Origin: Pseudomonas hefeiensis
Lineage (GTDB): Bacteria; Pseudomonadota; Gammaproteobacteria; Pseudomonadales; Pseudomonadaceae
NCBI RefSeq assembly: GCF_030687835.1
Contig: NZ_CP117449.1
Location: 4,340,001 to 4,404,000, forward strand
Reading direction: 5' to 3'
DNA: 64,000 nucleotides
Positions 1 to 7,125 of the stretch are shown here, in pieces (position 1 is the first letter of the stretch; every line of letters starts with the position of its first letter). Under the pieces are notes generated by a model. That model was not told the origin of the DNA. It saw only the letters and a program-made list of their open reading frames with translations, and did not search any database. The translations under genes were made by a program, and so were the position numbers.

Positions 1-1674
1 ATCGCCAAGGTCACCGACGACGGTCGCACCGAATACACTTACGACCCGCTCGACCAGCTCACCGCCGTCACCTTCACCGATCTGCAAGACAACGCGCAAA
101 CCCTGAGCTTCGCCTACGACGCCACCGGCCAGTTGCTCGCCGAAAACAGCGCCGCCGGCAGCCTGCAACACCACTACGACGAACTCGGCAACCTGATCCA
201 GACCCAATTGCCCGATGGCCGCTGGGTCAATCGCCTGTACTACGGCAGCGGCCACCTGCACCAGATCAACCTCGACGGCCAGATCATCAGCGACTTCGAA
301 CGCGACCGCCTGCACCGCGAAGTGCTGCGCACCCAAGGCCAGATCAGCACCCGCAGCGAATATGACCGCAGCGGCCGCCTGCGCGCACGCCAACGCCGCC
401 ATACCAGCCAACCCTCGCTGCTGCCGGCTGCGGTGCAAAAACACTTCGAGTACGACCCCACCGACAACCTGATTGGCAAACTCGACCAGCAACCCGCAGC
501 GCAACACCGGCAACTGCTGCACTACGACGCCACCGGCCGCATCGTCGCCAGCCAGGACAGCCTGCACGGCCAGCGCGAAACCTTCGCCTACGACGCCGCC
601 GCCAACCTGCTGGACGGCCCGCAAGCCGGCGCCGGGCTGGTGGTGCACAACAAACTGCTGACCTACCAGGACAAGCGGTATCGGTACGATGCCTTTGGCC
701 GGATGATCGAAAAACGCAGCGCCGCGCGCGGCCTGCAACGCTTCGCCTACGACGCCGAAAGCCGCCTGATCGAAGTGCACAATGACAATGGCAGCGTGGT
801 CAAGATGACCTACGACCCGCTGGGCCGGCGCACCGAAAAAGCCGAGCACGACAGCCACGGCTACCCACTGGGCGAAACCCGTTTCACCTGGGACGGCCTG
901 CGCCTGTTGCAGGAACACCGCCACCAGCAAACCAGTCTGTACCTCTACGAAGACGACGGCCACGAACCCCTGGCCCGCGTCGACGGCAGCGGCCCGCTGC
1001 AAAAGATCCGCTACTACCACAACGACCTCAACGGCCTGCCGGAACAACTCACCGAGGCCGACGGGCACAATGTTTGGCAGGCCACGTATCGGGTGTGGGG
1101 CAACACGCTGGAAGAGGTGCGCGAACCGTATTACATCGAAGAGCAGAATTTGCGGTTCCAGGGGCAGTACCTGGACCGGGAAACCGGGCTGCATTTCAAT
1201 ACGTTCAGGTTTTATGATCCGGATGTGGGGCGGTTTACTACGCAGGATCCGATTGGGTTGGCGGGGGGATTCAACCTCTATCAATACGCACCGAATCCTA
1301 TTGGGTGGGTAGATCCGTGGGGTTGGGAAGTTTGTCGACTCAGCGCCTCACAGAAGAGAGCGATGGGGCCTGCGCCTAAGGGTATGGTGAAGCCGCATTA
1401 CCATCATATCGTCCGCGAAAAAGCTCCGAAAAGCTGGAAAGCGCAAAATCGAAAATACATTACCGACTCGCAAAAAATTCTGGCCAAACACAAAGTCGGC
1501 CTGAACGACGATCCGCGCAACTTCACTTGGGCCCAGAATGGTGGGGGAAATCACTCTGTAGCCAGCGCGAAAAAGGTTTATGAAATTCTTCAGAAAGCGG
1601 ACATCGGTGGGACGGCCAGTGTCGAAAACGCATTGAAAAAAATGGGTGATCAAATGGCAAAAGGAATTTTTTAA
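1..1674 (+). CDS. Rhs/YD-repeat polymorphic toxin, C-terminal part (5' end outside window)
   Basis: The frame is open from base 1, so the gene starts upstream. The first ~430 codons are YD repeats (YDxxG, GRxxxxY) ending in the conserved Rhs core signature DRETGLHFNTFRFYDPDVGR, DPIGLAGG and the boundary VDPWGW near base 1325. After this the base composition becomes more AT-rich and the sequence unique: a ~115-residue tip with HYHHIV, a conserved SQKILAKHKVGLNDDPRN stretch and a later NHS, the layout of AHH-type HNH/EndoVII nuclease toxins. By family knowledge such proteins are delivered by type VI or other secretion to kill neighbours. The stop codon touches the ATG of the next gene, the likely immunity gene. 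Nuclease activity is inferred, not shown. Confidence 0.9.
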   Translation: MAKVTDDGRTEYTYDPLDQLTAVTFTDLQDNAQTLSFAYDATGQLLAENSAAGSLQHHYDELGNLIQTQLPDGRWVNRLYYGSGHLHQINLDGQIISDFERDRLHREVLRTQGQISTRSEYDRSGRLRARQRRHTSQPSLLPAAVQKHFEYDPTDNLIGKLDQQPAAQHRQLLHYDATGRIVASQDSLHGQRETFAYDAAANLLDGPQAGAGLVVHNKLLTYQDKRYRYDAFGRMIEKRSAARGLQRFAYDAESRLIEVHNDNGSVVKMTYDPLGRRTEKAEHDSHGYPLGETRFTWDGLRLLQEHRHQQTSLYLYEDDGHEPLARVDGSGPLQKIRYYHNDLNGLPEQLTEADGHNVWQATYRVWGNTLEEVREPYYIEEQNLRFQGQYLDRETGLHFNTFRFYDPDVGRFTTQDPIGLAGGFNLYQYAPNPIGWVDPWGWEVCRLSASQKRAMGPAPKGMVKPHYHHIVREKAPKSWKAQNRKYITDSQKILAKHKVGLNDDPRNFTWAQNGGGNHSVASAKKVYEILQKADIGGTASVENALKKMGDQMAKGIF

Positions 1675-2823
1675 ATGACCAACCCAGAAGAAATTTATGA
1701 AAAGAACATCAAGACTTTATCCGCCATTCATGCCGACATCGCCTCGGGAAATGGAGCCTCGCTAAAAAAGCACCTGGAGAAAAATCCCGCTCTATTGCAC
1801 CTGCCCCTGTATGGCCTTGAGGGGCAGGAGACGTTGCTGCACATGGCTGCCGAACAGGGTCAAACCGAAATTTGCCGCTTATTGGTGGCTTTAGGTATTG
1901 CACTGGACCAGCCTGCCGCGAGTTCCGGTAACAGCACCCCCCTTACCGCCGCCGCCGGCAACGGACATCTACAAACATGCCAATGGTTTCTTGAAGCTGG
2001 TGCCTTGGTAGACGGTTGGCCTGACAGCATAACCACCCCGCTGATTGACGCGATCACCTCCGGGCACCAGCACATCGTCAATCTTCTTATAGAACACCAT
2101 GCCGACATCAATCGACTGCACACCCGACTGAATACCGCGCCGTTGGACATCGCCAATACGTGGGGATTTACAGACATTGCGGCCGTCTTAAGAAAAGCCG
2201 GGGCGGTCAGTATCATGGACGTTATTGAGAACCCGGCCGAAGAATTCGGCGGGCCTATAGCCACTTTCGTGCACAACACAGCAGGTTGGGTTTTACCCGC
2301 GCAACTAAGTCCCTTCAGTAATGAAGCGGGGCTGGAGCTGCGTATCAGCTGCATCGAGGGTAAGAACAAGTTCAAGTTACTCTTTACCGTCGGACTTTTT
2401 GCCAAAAGCCCTCATACCGAATTATTCGTATGCTTGCCCGGCGACTGGCCTCTCACGCAGCAAGGTTTTCCCCCGCACAGTCCTTGGGTTTTCCCGGTTG
2501 AGTTGCTGTCCCTGCTCGCTCGCCACACGTTCGATAACGGCCCCTTGTCGGAAGGCCAGATCATTTCAAAAACAGATAAAGACTTCGCCCAGCTCAGCTG
2601 GCCGAGCGATGCCGACGCGCTGTTGGTCGTGGACAAAATTTGGAACACCACCGAAGAGCCGGTGGATGAACACCATGAGGACTCGGTAAAACTCTACGTC
2701 CTGGTTCCTCTCAAGCTGCCGAAGAAAGGGCTACCTGAGGGCGACGCTTTAGCCTCGCTCTTGGAGAAAAAACGAAAGGCGGGCTGGAAAAGTATCGCGT
2801 TGACTTCACCGCTACAAAGTTAA
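1675..2823 (+). CDS. Ankyrin-repeat + SUFU-like protein, probable immunity to the Rhs tip
   Basis: 382 aa. Residues ~10-185 hold about four ankyrin repeats (ETLLHMAAEQGQTEICRLLV, TPLTAAAGNGHLQTCQWFL, TPLIDAITSGHQHIVNLLI, APLDIANTWGFTDIAAVL). Residues ~195-375 resemble the suppressor-of-fused-like domain used by many bacterial toxin-immunity proteins (GWVLPAQLSPF, ELFVCLPGDWP, FPVELLSLLAR, LYVLVPL). The ATG follows the Rhs stop with no gap, and an AAAGGA ribosome site lies inside the end of the toxin gene, so the two are translationally linked. It most likely binds and neutralises the AHH nuclease tip in the cytoplasm. Lower GC than the housekeeping genes fits horizontal exchange. The pairing is inferred from position. 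Confidence 0.8.
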   Translation: MTNPEEIYEKNIKTLSAIHADIASGNGASLKKHLEKNPALLHLPLYGLEGQETLLHMAAEQGQTEICRLLVALGIALDQPAASSGNSTPLTAAAGNGHLQTCQWFLEAGALVDGWPDSITTPLIDAITSGHQHIVNLLIEHHADINRLHTRLNTAPLDIANTWGFTDIAAVLRKAGAVSIMDVIENPAEEFGGPIATFVHNTAGWVLPAQLSPFSNEAGLELRISCIEGKNKFKLLFTVGLFAKSPHTELFVCLPGDWPLTQQGFPPHSPWVFPVELLSLLARHTFDNGPLSEGQIISKTDKDFAQLSWPSDADALLVVDKIWNTTEEPVDEHHEDSVKLYVLVPLKLPKKGLPEGDALASLLEKKRKAGWKSIALTSPLQS

Positions 2824-3034
2824 CGCGTAGAGGATGAATCTGGAGGGATCGGAGATGTAACGTGCTGCCGCCATCGCGAGCTCGCTCCCACAGGGATTGG
2901 TGGTGGCGCCCGGTCAGTGATCTCTCGGGATGGACGACACTCTCTCGGTCCGAAAGGATCAACATGCCACACCGCCCGTCATCCAGTTCATTGTCGACAA
3001 GTGCTAAAGGCTCGTTCCCGACAGATAGAGATAG
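2824..3034. other. Spacer after the immunity gene, with a degenerate REP
   Basis: About 210 bases without a convincing gene. A shortened REP (ATCGCGAGCTCGCTCCCACA, 2873-2892) lies near its start. Downstream, an ATG-started frame of 24 codons (2930-3004) and another frame at 3003-3040 read protein-like but are interrupted. They may be decayed parts of the toxin tip that ends at 3148. Confidence 0.4.
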
Positions 3035-3148
3035 GACCCCGGTGATTTTATTGGCCTGGCAGAAAAGCCCGTAACAGGAACGTCTATGAAAGACTTGCCA
3101 GATGAAAGCCCGATGCTGGCAGACGAAATAATGGACGTTCCCAAATAG
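3035..3148 (+). pseudogene. Possible orphan C-terminal tip of a displaced toxin
   Basis: An open stretch of 37 codons without a proper start reads DPGDFIGLAEKP, then TGTSMKDLPDESPM, then DEIMDVPK and a stop nine bases before the ATG of the next small gene. Acidic and polar content and the position immediately before a putative immunity gene resemble the cut-off ends of Rhs or CDI toxins left when a new tip replaces an old one. Restoring one C at the CCCC run at 3037-3040 would join it to an upstream frame ending AKGSFPTDRDRTP. No family is recognised. This reading rests on layout and protein-like composition only. Confidence 0.35.
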
Positions 3149-3157
3149 AGAAATACC

Positions 3158-3502
3158 ATGGACATCACCAATGTAATAATTCCAAAAAAATCAATCGGCG
3201 GGGTATGCATCGGAGAAAGCATAGAAAAAATTGAAGCGGGCCTTTCAGGCCACTATAAAATTAAACAAGAACAAAACTCGTTCACCCTAGACGACGGCTT
3301 TATCAGAGCATATTACGGCCCGGACGGAATTATTACCGCGATTTCCTGCAACTCGAAATTCACCGGCAGCTATAAAAATAAGTTATGGGCAGGCATGACG
3401 GTAGCAGAAGTCCTCAAGCATTCTAAAGAGCAAATAGCATGGTCCGGCTTCGTACAAGTGGATAAGATCAGCGGCATCGGACTTTCAAATGAGCTTCTAT
3501 GA
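3158..3502 (+). CDS. Small protein, probable immunity-gene remnant (copy A, 3' truncated)
   Basis: 114 aa, cytoplasmic, no recognised domain. Its residues ~60-95 (ITAISCNSKFTGSYKNKLWAGMT) align by eye with residues ~37-60 of the next gene (FSIGCNARYTGLYQKILSTGM), so the two are paralogues. Copy A keeps the N-terminus (SIGGVCIGESIEKIEAGL) but stops at the point where copy B continues with a LCYVLPAPYDEIADSIENIP segment. The start codon has only a weak ribosome site (AGAGAAATACC). AT-rich like the rest of the island. It follows a possible orphan toxin tip, so a role as immunity protein is plausible, but truncation may have disabled it. Confidence 0.55.
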   Translation: MDITNVIIPKKSIGGVCIGESIEKIEAGLSGHYKIKQEQNSFTLDDGFIRAYYGPDGIITAISCNSKFTGSYKNKLWAGMTVAEVLKHSKEQIAWSGFVQVDKISGIGLSNELL

Positions 3503-3878
3503 GCATCATAAAGTCGAGATAAAGAACTATACGCTACCTGACGGCGAAACAAGAACAGCGTACATAATCGATAGTACGTTCACCCTCTCGACCCTACCTG
3601 ACGGAACAATTTTTTCAATCGGTTGCAACGCGCGATACACAGGGCTTTATCAGAAAATACTTTCTACAGGAATGCGTTTTGACCAGATAAAAAAGCTGAC
3701 CAAACGCCAGCGCACATTTAAAGGCATCATAATCCTCACCGAGGATTTCGGCCTCTGCTATGTCTTGCCGGCGCCTTATGACGAGATAGCTGACAGCATC
3801 GAAAATATACCGCCGACGCTAACGCCGGATGGAATCTACGTATCAGACTTTTCTTCCTGGCTTCATAAACCGCAATAA
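3489..3878 (+). CDS. Small protein, probable immunity-gene remnant (copy B, 5' truncated)
   Basis: 129 aa. It overlaps copy A by 14 bases in another frame and lacks the N-terminal segment seen in copy A, while keeping a C-terminal segment copy A lacks (PTLTPDGIYVSDFSSWLHKP). The simplest explanation is a deletion between two tandem copies that fused the 3' end of one to the 5' end of the other out of frame, near 3480-3500. Whether the ATG at 3489 is used is uncertain; no clear ribosome site precedes it. No domain family recognised. Confidence 0.5.
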   Translation: MSFYEHHKVEIKNYTLPDGETRTAYIIDSTFTLSTLPDGTIFSIGCNARYTGLYQKILSTGMRFDQIKKLTKRQRTFKGIIILTEDFGLCYVLPAPYDEIADSIENIPPTLTPDGIYVSDFSSWLHKPQ

Positions 3879-3915
3879 CATAAACCATCAAACTACCCCT
3901 CTGAATTCCACCTAG

Positions 3916-4002
3916 AAAGAAGCACAATCCACATACCGCAACAAGCACAAGGCCAAATACAGCAACGAATATCTACCTCGCAATACGAAACGGCAGGCTT
4001 AA
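3916..4002 (+). pseudogene. Possible second orphan toxin tip
   Basis: 28 codons open after a TAG, reading KEAQSTYRNKHKAKYSNEY then LPRNTKRQA and a stop four bases before the ATG of the 336-aa gene. The very basic end is typical of nuclease-type toxin tips, and a stop codon almost touching the next start is typical of toxin-immunity pairs. It has no start codon of its own. The call is based on position and composition and could be chance. Confidence 0.3.
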
Positions 4003-4006
4003 AGCA

Positions 4007-5017
4007 ATGGATATACTCGAACTGCTCTCATACAAGCTTGAAAATTTCCTGAACGTCCGGCCGTATCCGAAGGCGTTGGGTGCTGTTTTTTACGAAGAAG
4101 ACGAGCCTTCGCTACTGAACGTCGTCGCGAAAAAACACAATGGCGCTCCCTTCAGCGTTAGCCGCTGGCGGGACTTGTTTTCCACCAGCGCTTTCGAAAA
4201 AGCCATGCTGAAGAACGGCTTCACGGAACCCGACTGCTACGCCCTCCTCCTGGTCCTGTCGCGCTTTGGCTACCTGCTTGAAATCGACAACCGTCAACGA
4301 ACCAACAAGGATTACTTTATTTTCTTCTACCTGATCCAACTGATCAGCTTGAAGAACAGCACCCTGGATGCGGATGCGCGCCTCAGGAACTACATGCTTA
4401 GGTTCCTCCTCTTCGAATTGAGCATCGATGACGAGGCGTATCGTCGGTTCAGCATCGAGGGCAATCAGTTGATGATGGCGACCGACGGGCTGGGGTCCGT
4501 GGCTTTTCTGGATTTGATTGATCTGGTTTACAAAGCGATCAAGGCCAACAGCAGGAAAGAGCATCAACTGCTGAGTACGTTGAAAACGTTTCAAACAAGC
4601 ACAGTCAGATTACTCAGCGAGCCCGACGATACCCATGACCGCTTCGCGATCAATGATCGTCACAGCGAGCTTATGTACCCCGACGTTTTTTTGCCCACCT
4701 ATGCTCAGGACAGGCAAAAAATATTTGATGCTTTGATCGACGCGGTCAATCCGCTTCAGTCAACGGCAAACCTGTTCGTCTCCAATATGGTTGTGATGAA
4801 TTACGCCTTTCACGTCCTGAAAGACAAGTCTCACGAAATTCTAAAACTGAAAAAACACGTCCGTGATGAAGCGCTGTTCGGCCAATTGCTGGAGGTGATC
4901 ATCATGCGTCGGATGGCAGTCAACAAAGCGCTGTTCGAAAAAATTCCCACGGGGCACGATCTGTCCTTGATCAAGGATGAGCAAACCGCGTTCTACAACA
5001 TTTTGTACCGCCAGTAG
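4007..5017 (+). CDS. Unrecognised 336-aa protein, possible immunity protein
   Basis: Soluble, mostly helical in appearance, rich in Leu, Phe and charged residues (LENFLNVRPYPKALGAVFYE; FEKAMLKNGFTEPDCYALLL; YFIFFYLIQLISLKNS; VVMNYAFHVLKDKSHEILKL). No signal peptide, no clear membrane segment and no domain that I recognise. It starts four bases after a basic orphan tip and ends before a 600-base gene-poor stretch. Position in an Rhs island suggests an immunity or other defence-linked role, but nothing in the protein proves this. The gene appears intact. Confidence 0.6.
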   Translation: MDILELLSYKLENFLNVRPYPKALGAVFYEEDEPSLLNVVAKKHNGAPFSVSRWRDLFSTSAFEKAMLKNGFTEPDCYALLLVLSRFGYLLEIDNRQRTNKDYFIFFYLIQLISLKNSTLDADARLRNYMLRFLLFELSIDDEAYRRFSIEGNQLMMATDGLGSVAFLDLIDLVYKAIKANSRKEHQLLSTLKTFQTSTVRLLSEPDDTHDRFAINDRHSELMYPDVFLPTYAQDRQKIFDALIDAVNPLQSTANLFVSNMVVMNYAFHVLKDKSHEILKLKKHVRDEALFGQLLEVIIMRRMAVNKALFEKIPTGHDLSLIKDEQTAFYNILYRQ

Positions 5018-5362
5018 AAACTTGATGCATTTGTGCGCCTGACGCTTCTCTTTGCAGCGCACAAAAATAATCAGAGCCGGGATTCGGCTGTGCTCAAGAA
5101 AACCCTGGCGGCTAGATCAAATTGGGAAACAAGCAGTTCGATCTGGCGCTTGCGAACAAATGACCAGGCGCAGGTTAAGCGCAAATCCCCGTGGCGAGGG
5201 AACTTACTCCCGCTGGGCGGCGGAGCCGCCCCAAAAAGGCTGACGAATTCCTACAGAAAAACCGCTGCACCACCGAGCGAGAGCAAGCGCCTTCACCCCG
5301 AATCCTGGGCATTACGAAGGCTTGGTTATTCCCCCTCCGCAACGCTTCCACCAAGCTACGAA
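5018..5362. other. Gene-poor spacer with half of an inverted-repeat element
   Basis: No supported gene. Bases ~5190-5300 contain one arm of the GTGGCGAGGG...GCTGGGCGGCGGAGCCGCCCC repeat family, with a decayed second arm (GAGCGAGAGCAAGCGCC). The remainder leads into the structured leader of the DUF6124 gene. Confidence 0.5.
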
Positions 5363-5659
5363 TCCTTGCGCCATTGCCTACAACTACGCCAGAATTCGCC
5401 CGCTTGTGCGCCTTGCTCATGGGTTCTATCGTTTCCCTGCCACTGCCCATCAGTGGTCGGGTTTAGTAGCCCGGTAGTAGTAACGGTTGCATGAGTCTCA
5501 TCAGTCAGGCATTGCCTGCACTCGATGGTGGCTGTGCGCATGGCGCCTTCGGGCGCGCCGGGTTCCGTTGCCTCTACCGGTCTACTAACTTGCGCACAGC
5601 TGCCTCCTTTCGTTTAGTAGCGAGATGGTTGCGGCCTACTCATTAGAGGTAACGCAACG
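5363..5659 (+). promoter_or_regulatory. Structured leader of DUF6124 gene, copy 1
   Basis: Its first ~75 bases are nearly identical to those of the leader at 25272 (CCTTGCGCCATT, CCTACAACT, CGCCAGAAT, GCTTGTGC, TATCGTTTCC). Next come a hairpin (CCACTG 5440-5445 with CAGTGG 5451-5456), a hairpin CGGG-TTTAGTAG-CCCG (5458-5473), a 10-bp long-range stem (GCTGTGCGCA 5531-5540 with TGCGCACAGC 5591-5600) enclosing a GCGCC-TTCG-GGCGC hairpin, the single strand CTACTAA (5582-5588), and a last hairpin TCG-TTTAGTAG-CGA (5610-5623). CTACTAA is complementary to both TTTAGTAG loops. AGAGG lies before the ATG. Could be an RNA switch or a DNA recombination element. Confidence 0.65.
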
Positions 5660-6019
5660 ATGTTCAAAATTACTCCAAATCCTCCTGAAACTGACTCAAC
5701 GTCTACCCATTCCGGTCGCAAAAACAAAAAGCACGACGAAACCACCAAACGCGTCTTGGATCACTACCTGCTACCCAAACCGGAAAAGTCCGAAGAGGCA
5801 TCCAATCCAGACCAGCTCTTCACCGTGGCAAAAAACGCCGACAACGAATGCCTGCTTGCCAACCTCAGCGAAAACCTGGCATCCGCCGACGCGATGATCA
5901 GCAACCTGGCCTTCGATCTGGAAGGCCCCCACCGCCACATTGCCCTCGGCATCCAGCAACTGATCGAGTTGAGTTCAATGCTGGCCAGCCGTGTGCTGGA
6001 TAACGTCGACCCACGCTAG
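5660..6019 (+). CDS. DUF6124 family protein (formerly DUF3077), copy 1
   Basis: 119 aa, same length as the copy at 25572 and very similar to it: the two share MFK.TPNPP at the start, LFTV, ECLLANLSE.LASADAMIS.LAF.LEG..RH.ALGIQQLIEL and the end LDNVDPR. The N-terminal ~45 residues are variable and charged, the C-terminal half helical. No signal peptide or membrane segment. Function is unknown; the family is common in Pseudomonas. Both copies follow a ~300-base structured leader and are followed by a GTGGCGAGGG inverted-repeat element, so the gene looks like part of a repeated cassette. Confidence 0.8.
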   Translation: MFKITPNPPETDSTSTHSGRKNKKHDETTKRVLDHYLLPKPEKSEEASNPDQLFTVAKNADNECLLANLSENLASADAMISNLAFDLEGPHRHIALGIQQLIELSSMLASRVLDNVDPR

Positions 6020-6097
6020 CCGCGACACCACCAACCCGTGGCGAGGGAGTGGCCGCCGCGTCTTCGACGCTGCGCTGTCGCGCAGTGAACTAGGTCC

Positions 6098-6244
6098 TGT
6101 GGCGAGGGGATTTATCCCCGTTGGGCTGCGCAGCAGCCCCCAAACCAGGCAACTCGGCGTGCCAGGAAGATTGAGTTAACTGCTTTAGGGCCGCTGCGCA
6201 GCCCAACGGGGCGGTGCGACGTTTCGCTAAATCCCCTCGCCACA
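6098..6244. repeat. GTGGCGAGGGGATTTATCCCC inverted-repeat element 1
   Basis: Left arm GTGGCGAGGGGATTTATCCC followed by CGTTGGGCTGCGCAGCAGCC, ~50 bases of loop, then the complementary right arm GGGCCGCTGCGCAGCCCAACGGGG and AAATCCCCTCGCCACA. Related elements are at 25951, 28560 and 50865. The right arm carries an insertion (CGGTGCGACGTTTCGC). Non-coding and probably mobile in the past. Confidence 0.75.
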
Positions 6245-6339
6245 AAGGGAGGCGCACTCGCCTAACTGAGATCACATTGCCGAAGTGTGCTTGGCAGAAA
6301 ATTTTATTTTTAAAATCAGCAGGTTGTAGTTTGTTCCAT

Positions 6340-6462
6340 GAGAGCTTGCTCCCGCTGGGTGGCGAAGCCGCCCCGAAACAGGCTGACGCATTCTCCAGAT
6401 AAACCGCATCAGCCGGTTTACGACGGCTGCGCCGCCGAGCGGGAGCAAGCTCCCTCGCCAGG
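6340..6462. repeat. GAGCTTGCTCCCGCT inverted-repeat element
   Basis: Left arm GAGCTTGCTCCCGCTGGGTG GCGAAGCCGCC, right arm GGCTGCGCCGCCGAGCGGGAGCAAGCTC: an imperfect palindrome of ~120 bases related to, but distinct from, the GTGGCGAGGG family. It lies between the DUF6124 gene and the Rhs remnant. Confidence 0.65.
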
Positions 6463-6496
6463 GATCGCCTACACCTCAAAAGCAGGCGTGTAACCC

Positions 6497-6783
6497 GCCT
6501 TCACCGACCGGCAAGGCAACGCGCAAACCCTGAGCTTCGCCTACGACGCCACCGGCCAGTTGCTCGCCGAAAACAGCGCCGCCGGCAGCCTGCAACACCA
6601 CTATGACGAACTTGGCAACCTGATCCAGACCCAGTTGCCCGACGGCCGCTGGATCAATCGCCTGCACTACGGCAGCGGGGCGCTGCAAAAAATCCGCTAC
6701 TACCACAACGACCTCAACGGCCTGCCGGAACAACTCACCGAGGCCGACGGCCACAACGTGTGGCGGGCGACATATCGGGTGTG
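6497..6783 (+). pseudogene. Rhs fragment with a 741-bp internal deletion
   Basis: From CGCCTTCACCGACC the sequence matches the Rhs gene from about base 70, runs to TACGGCAGCGG, then jumps to the segment that follows base 992 in the intact copy (GCTGCAAAAAATCCGCTAC) and ends at CGGGTGTGGG. The two joined points in the intact gene both carry ACGGCAGCGG (242-251 and 983-992), 741 bases apart, so the deletion is explained by recombination between 10-bp direct repeats and stays in frame. The fragment lacks an N-terminus, a core end and a toxin tip, so it cannot make a working Rhs protein. The frame runs on to 7027 in unrelated sequence. Confidence 0.85.
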
Positions 6784-7125
6784 GGCACCGAGCCCAGAAG
6801 CGCAGATGATTGGAGCTACGATGTACGACCGCCGGGTGGCAAAGCCGCCCAAAATAGTGGCACAAAGCAACCAGGCGGGCCGGTCGAACGAGTTGGCAGG
6901 CCCTTTGGTTTTTTCGCCAACGCCATGGAATGTCTATAGTCAATTGATCTGGGTCATGACTTGTTACATCCGCTACACCATTCGGCCCTTCCTCCCAACG
7001 CGACCAAAGGTCGCACCCTTGAGCTAGACCTACAGGCGTATCATTGCGCCACTGCACTACCCTTTCTGACCGTGGTCGGCACGTACTGACCCCGGCACTT
7101 TTCCACTGCCGTGGGATGCATTTTG
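6784..7125. other. Junction between the Rhs island and the cbb3 assembly genes
   Basis: No supported gene. A possible weak terminator (GGGCC at 6878, GGCCC at 6898, then TTTGGTTTTTT) may be what remains of the end of an upstream cco gene. It is followed by a partial Anr-type box and the start region of ccoG. In many Pseudomonas genomes ccoNOQP lies here; in this window Rhs remnants take that place. Confidence 0.4.
6944..6957 (+). promoter_or_regulatory. Weak Anr/FNR-type box upstream of ccoG
   Basis: TTGATCTGGGTCAT matches the left half (TTGAT) of the TTGAT-N4-ATCAA consensus and part of the right half. It lies ~168 bases before the ccoG start, and cbb3 assembly genes are known Anr targets. 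Imperfect, hence low confidence. Confidence 0.35.

Noticed and set aside
2930..3004. 24-codon ATG frame (MDDTLSVRKDQH...) after the first immunity gene
   Set aside because: Too short to call a gene and without a clear ribosome site; may be debris of the same lost toxin as 3035-3148.
5033..5494. Open frames within the gene-poor stretch before the DUF6124 leader
   Set aside because: They cross the repeat arm and the conserved leader; low-complexity translation with no ribosome site.
5582..5620. Integron attC site suggested by CTACTAAC...GTTTAGTAG
   Set aside because: The conserved RYYYAAC and GTTRRRY boxes are not both present, and no integrase gene is nearby; the loops vary together instead.
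6560..7027. 155-codon frame as an independent gene
   Set aside because: First half is the deleted Rhs fragment; the rest is out-of-family sequence read through until a stop.
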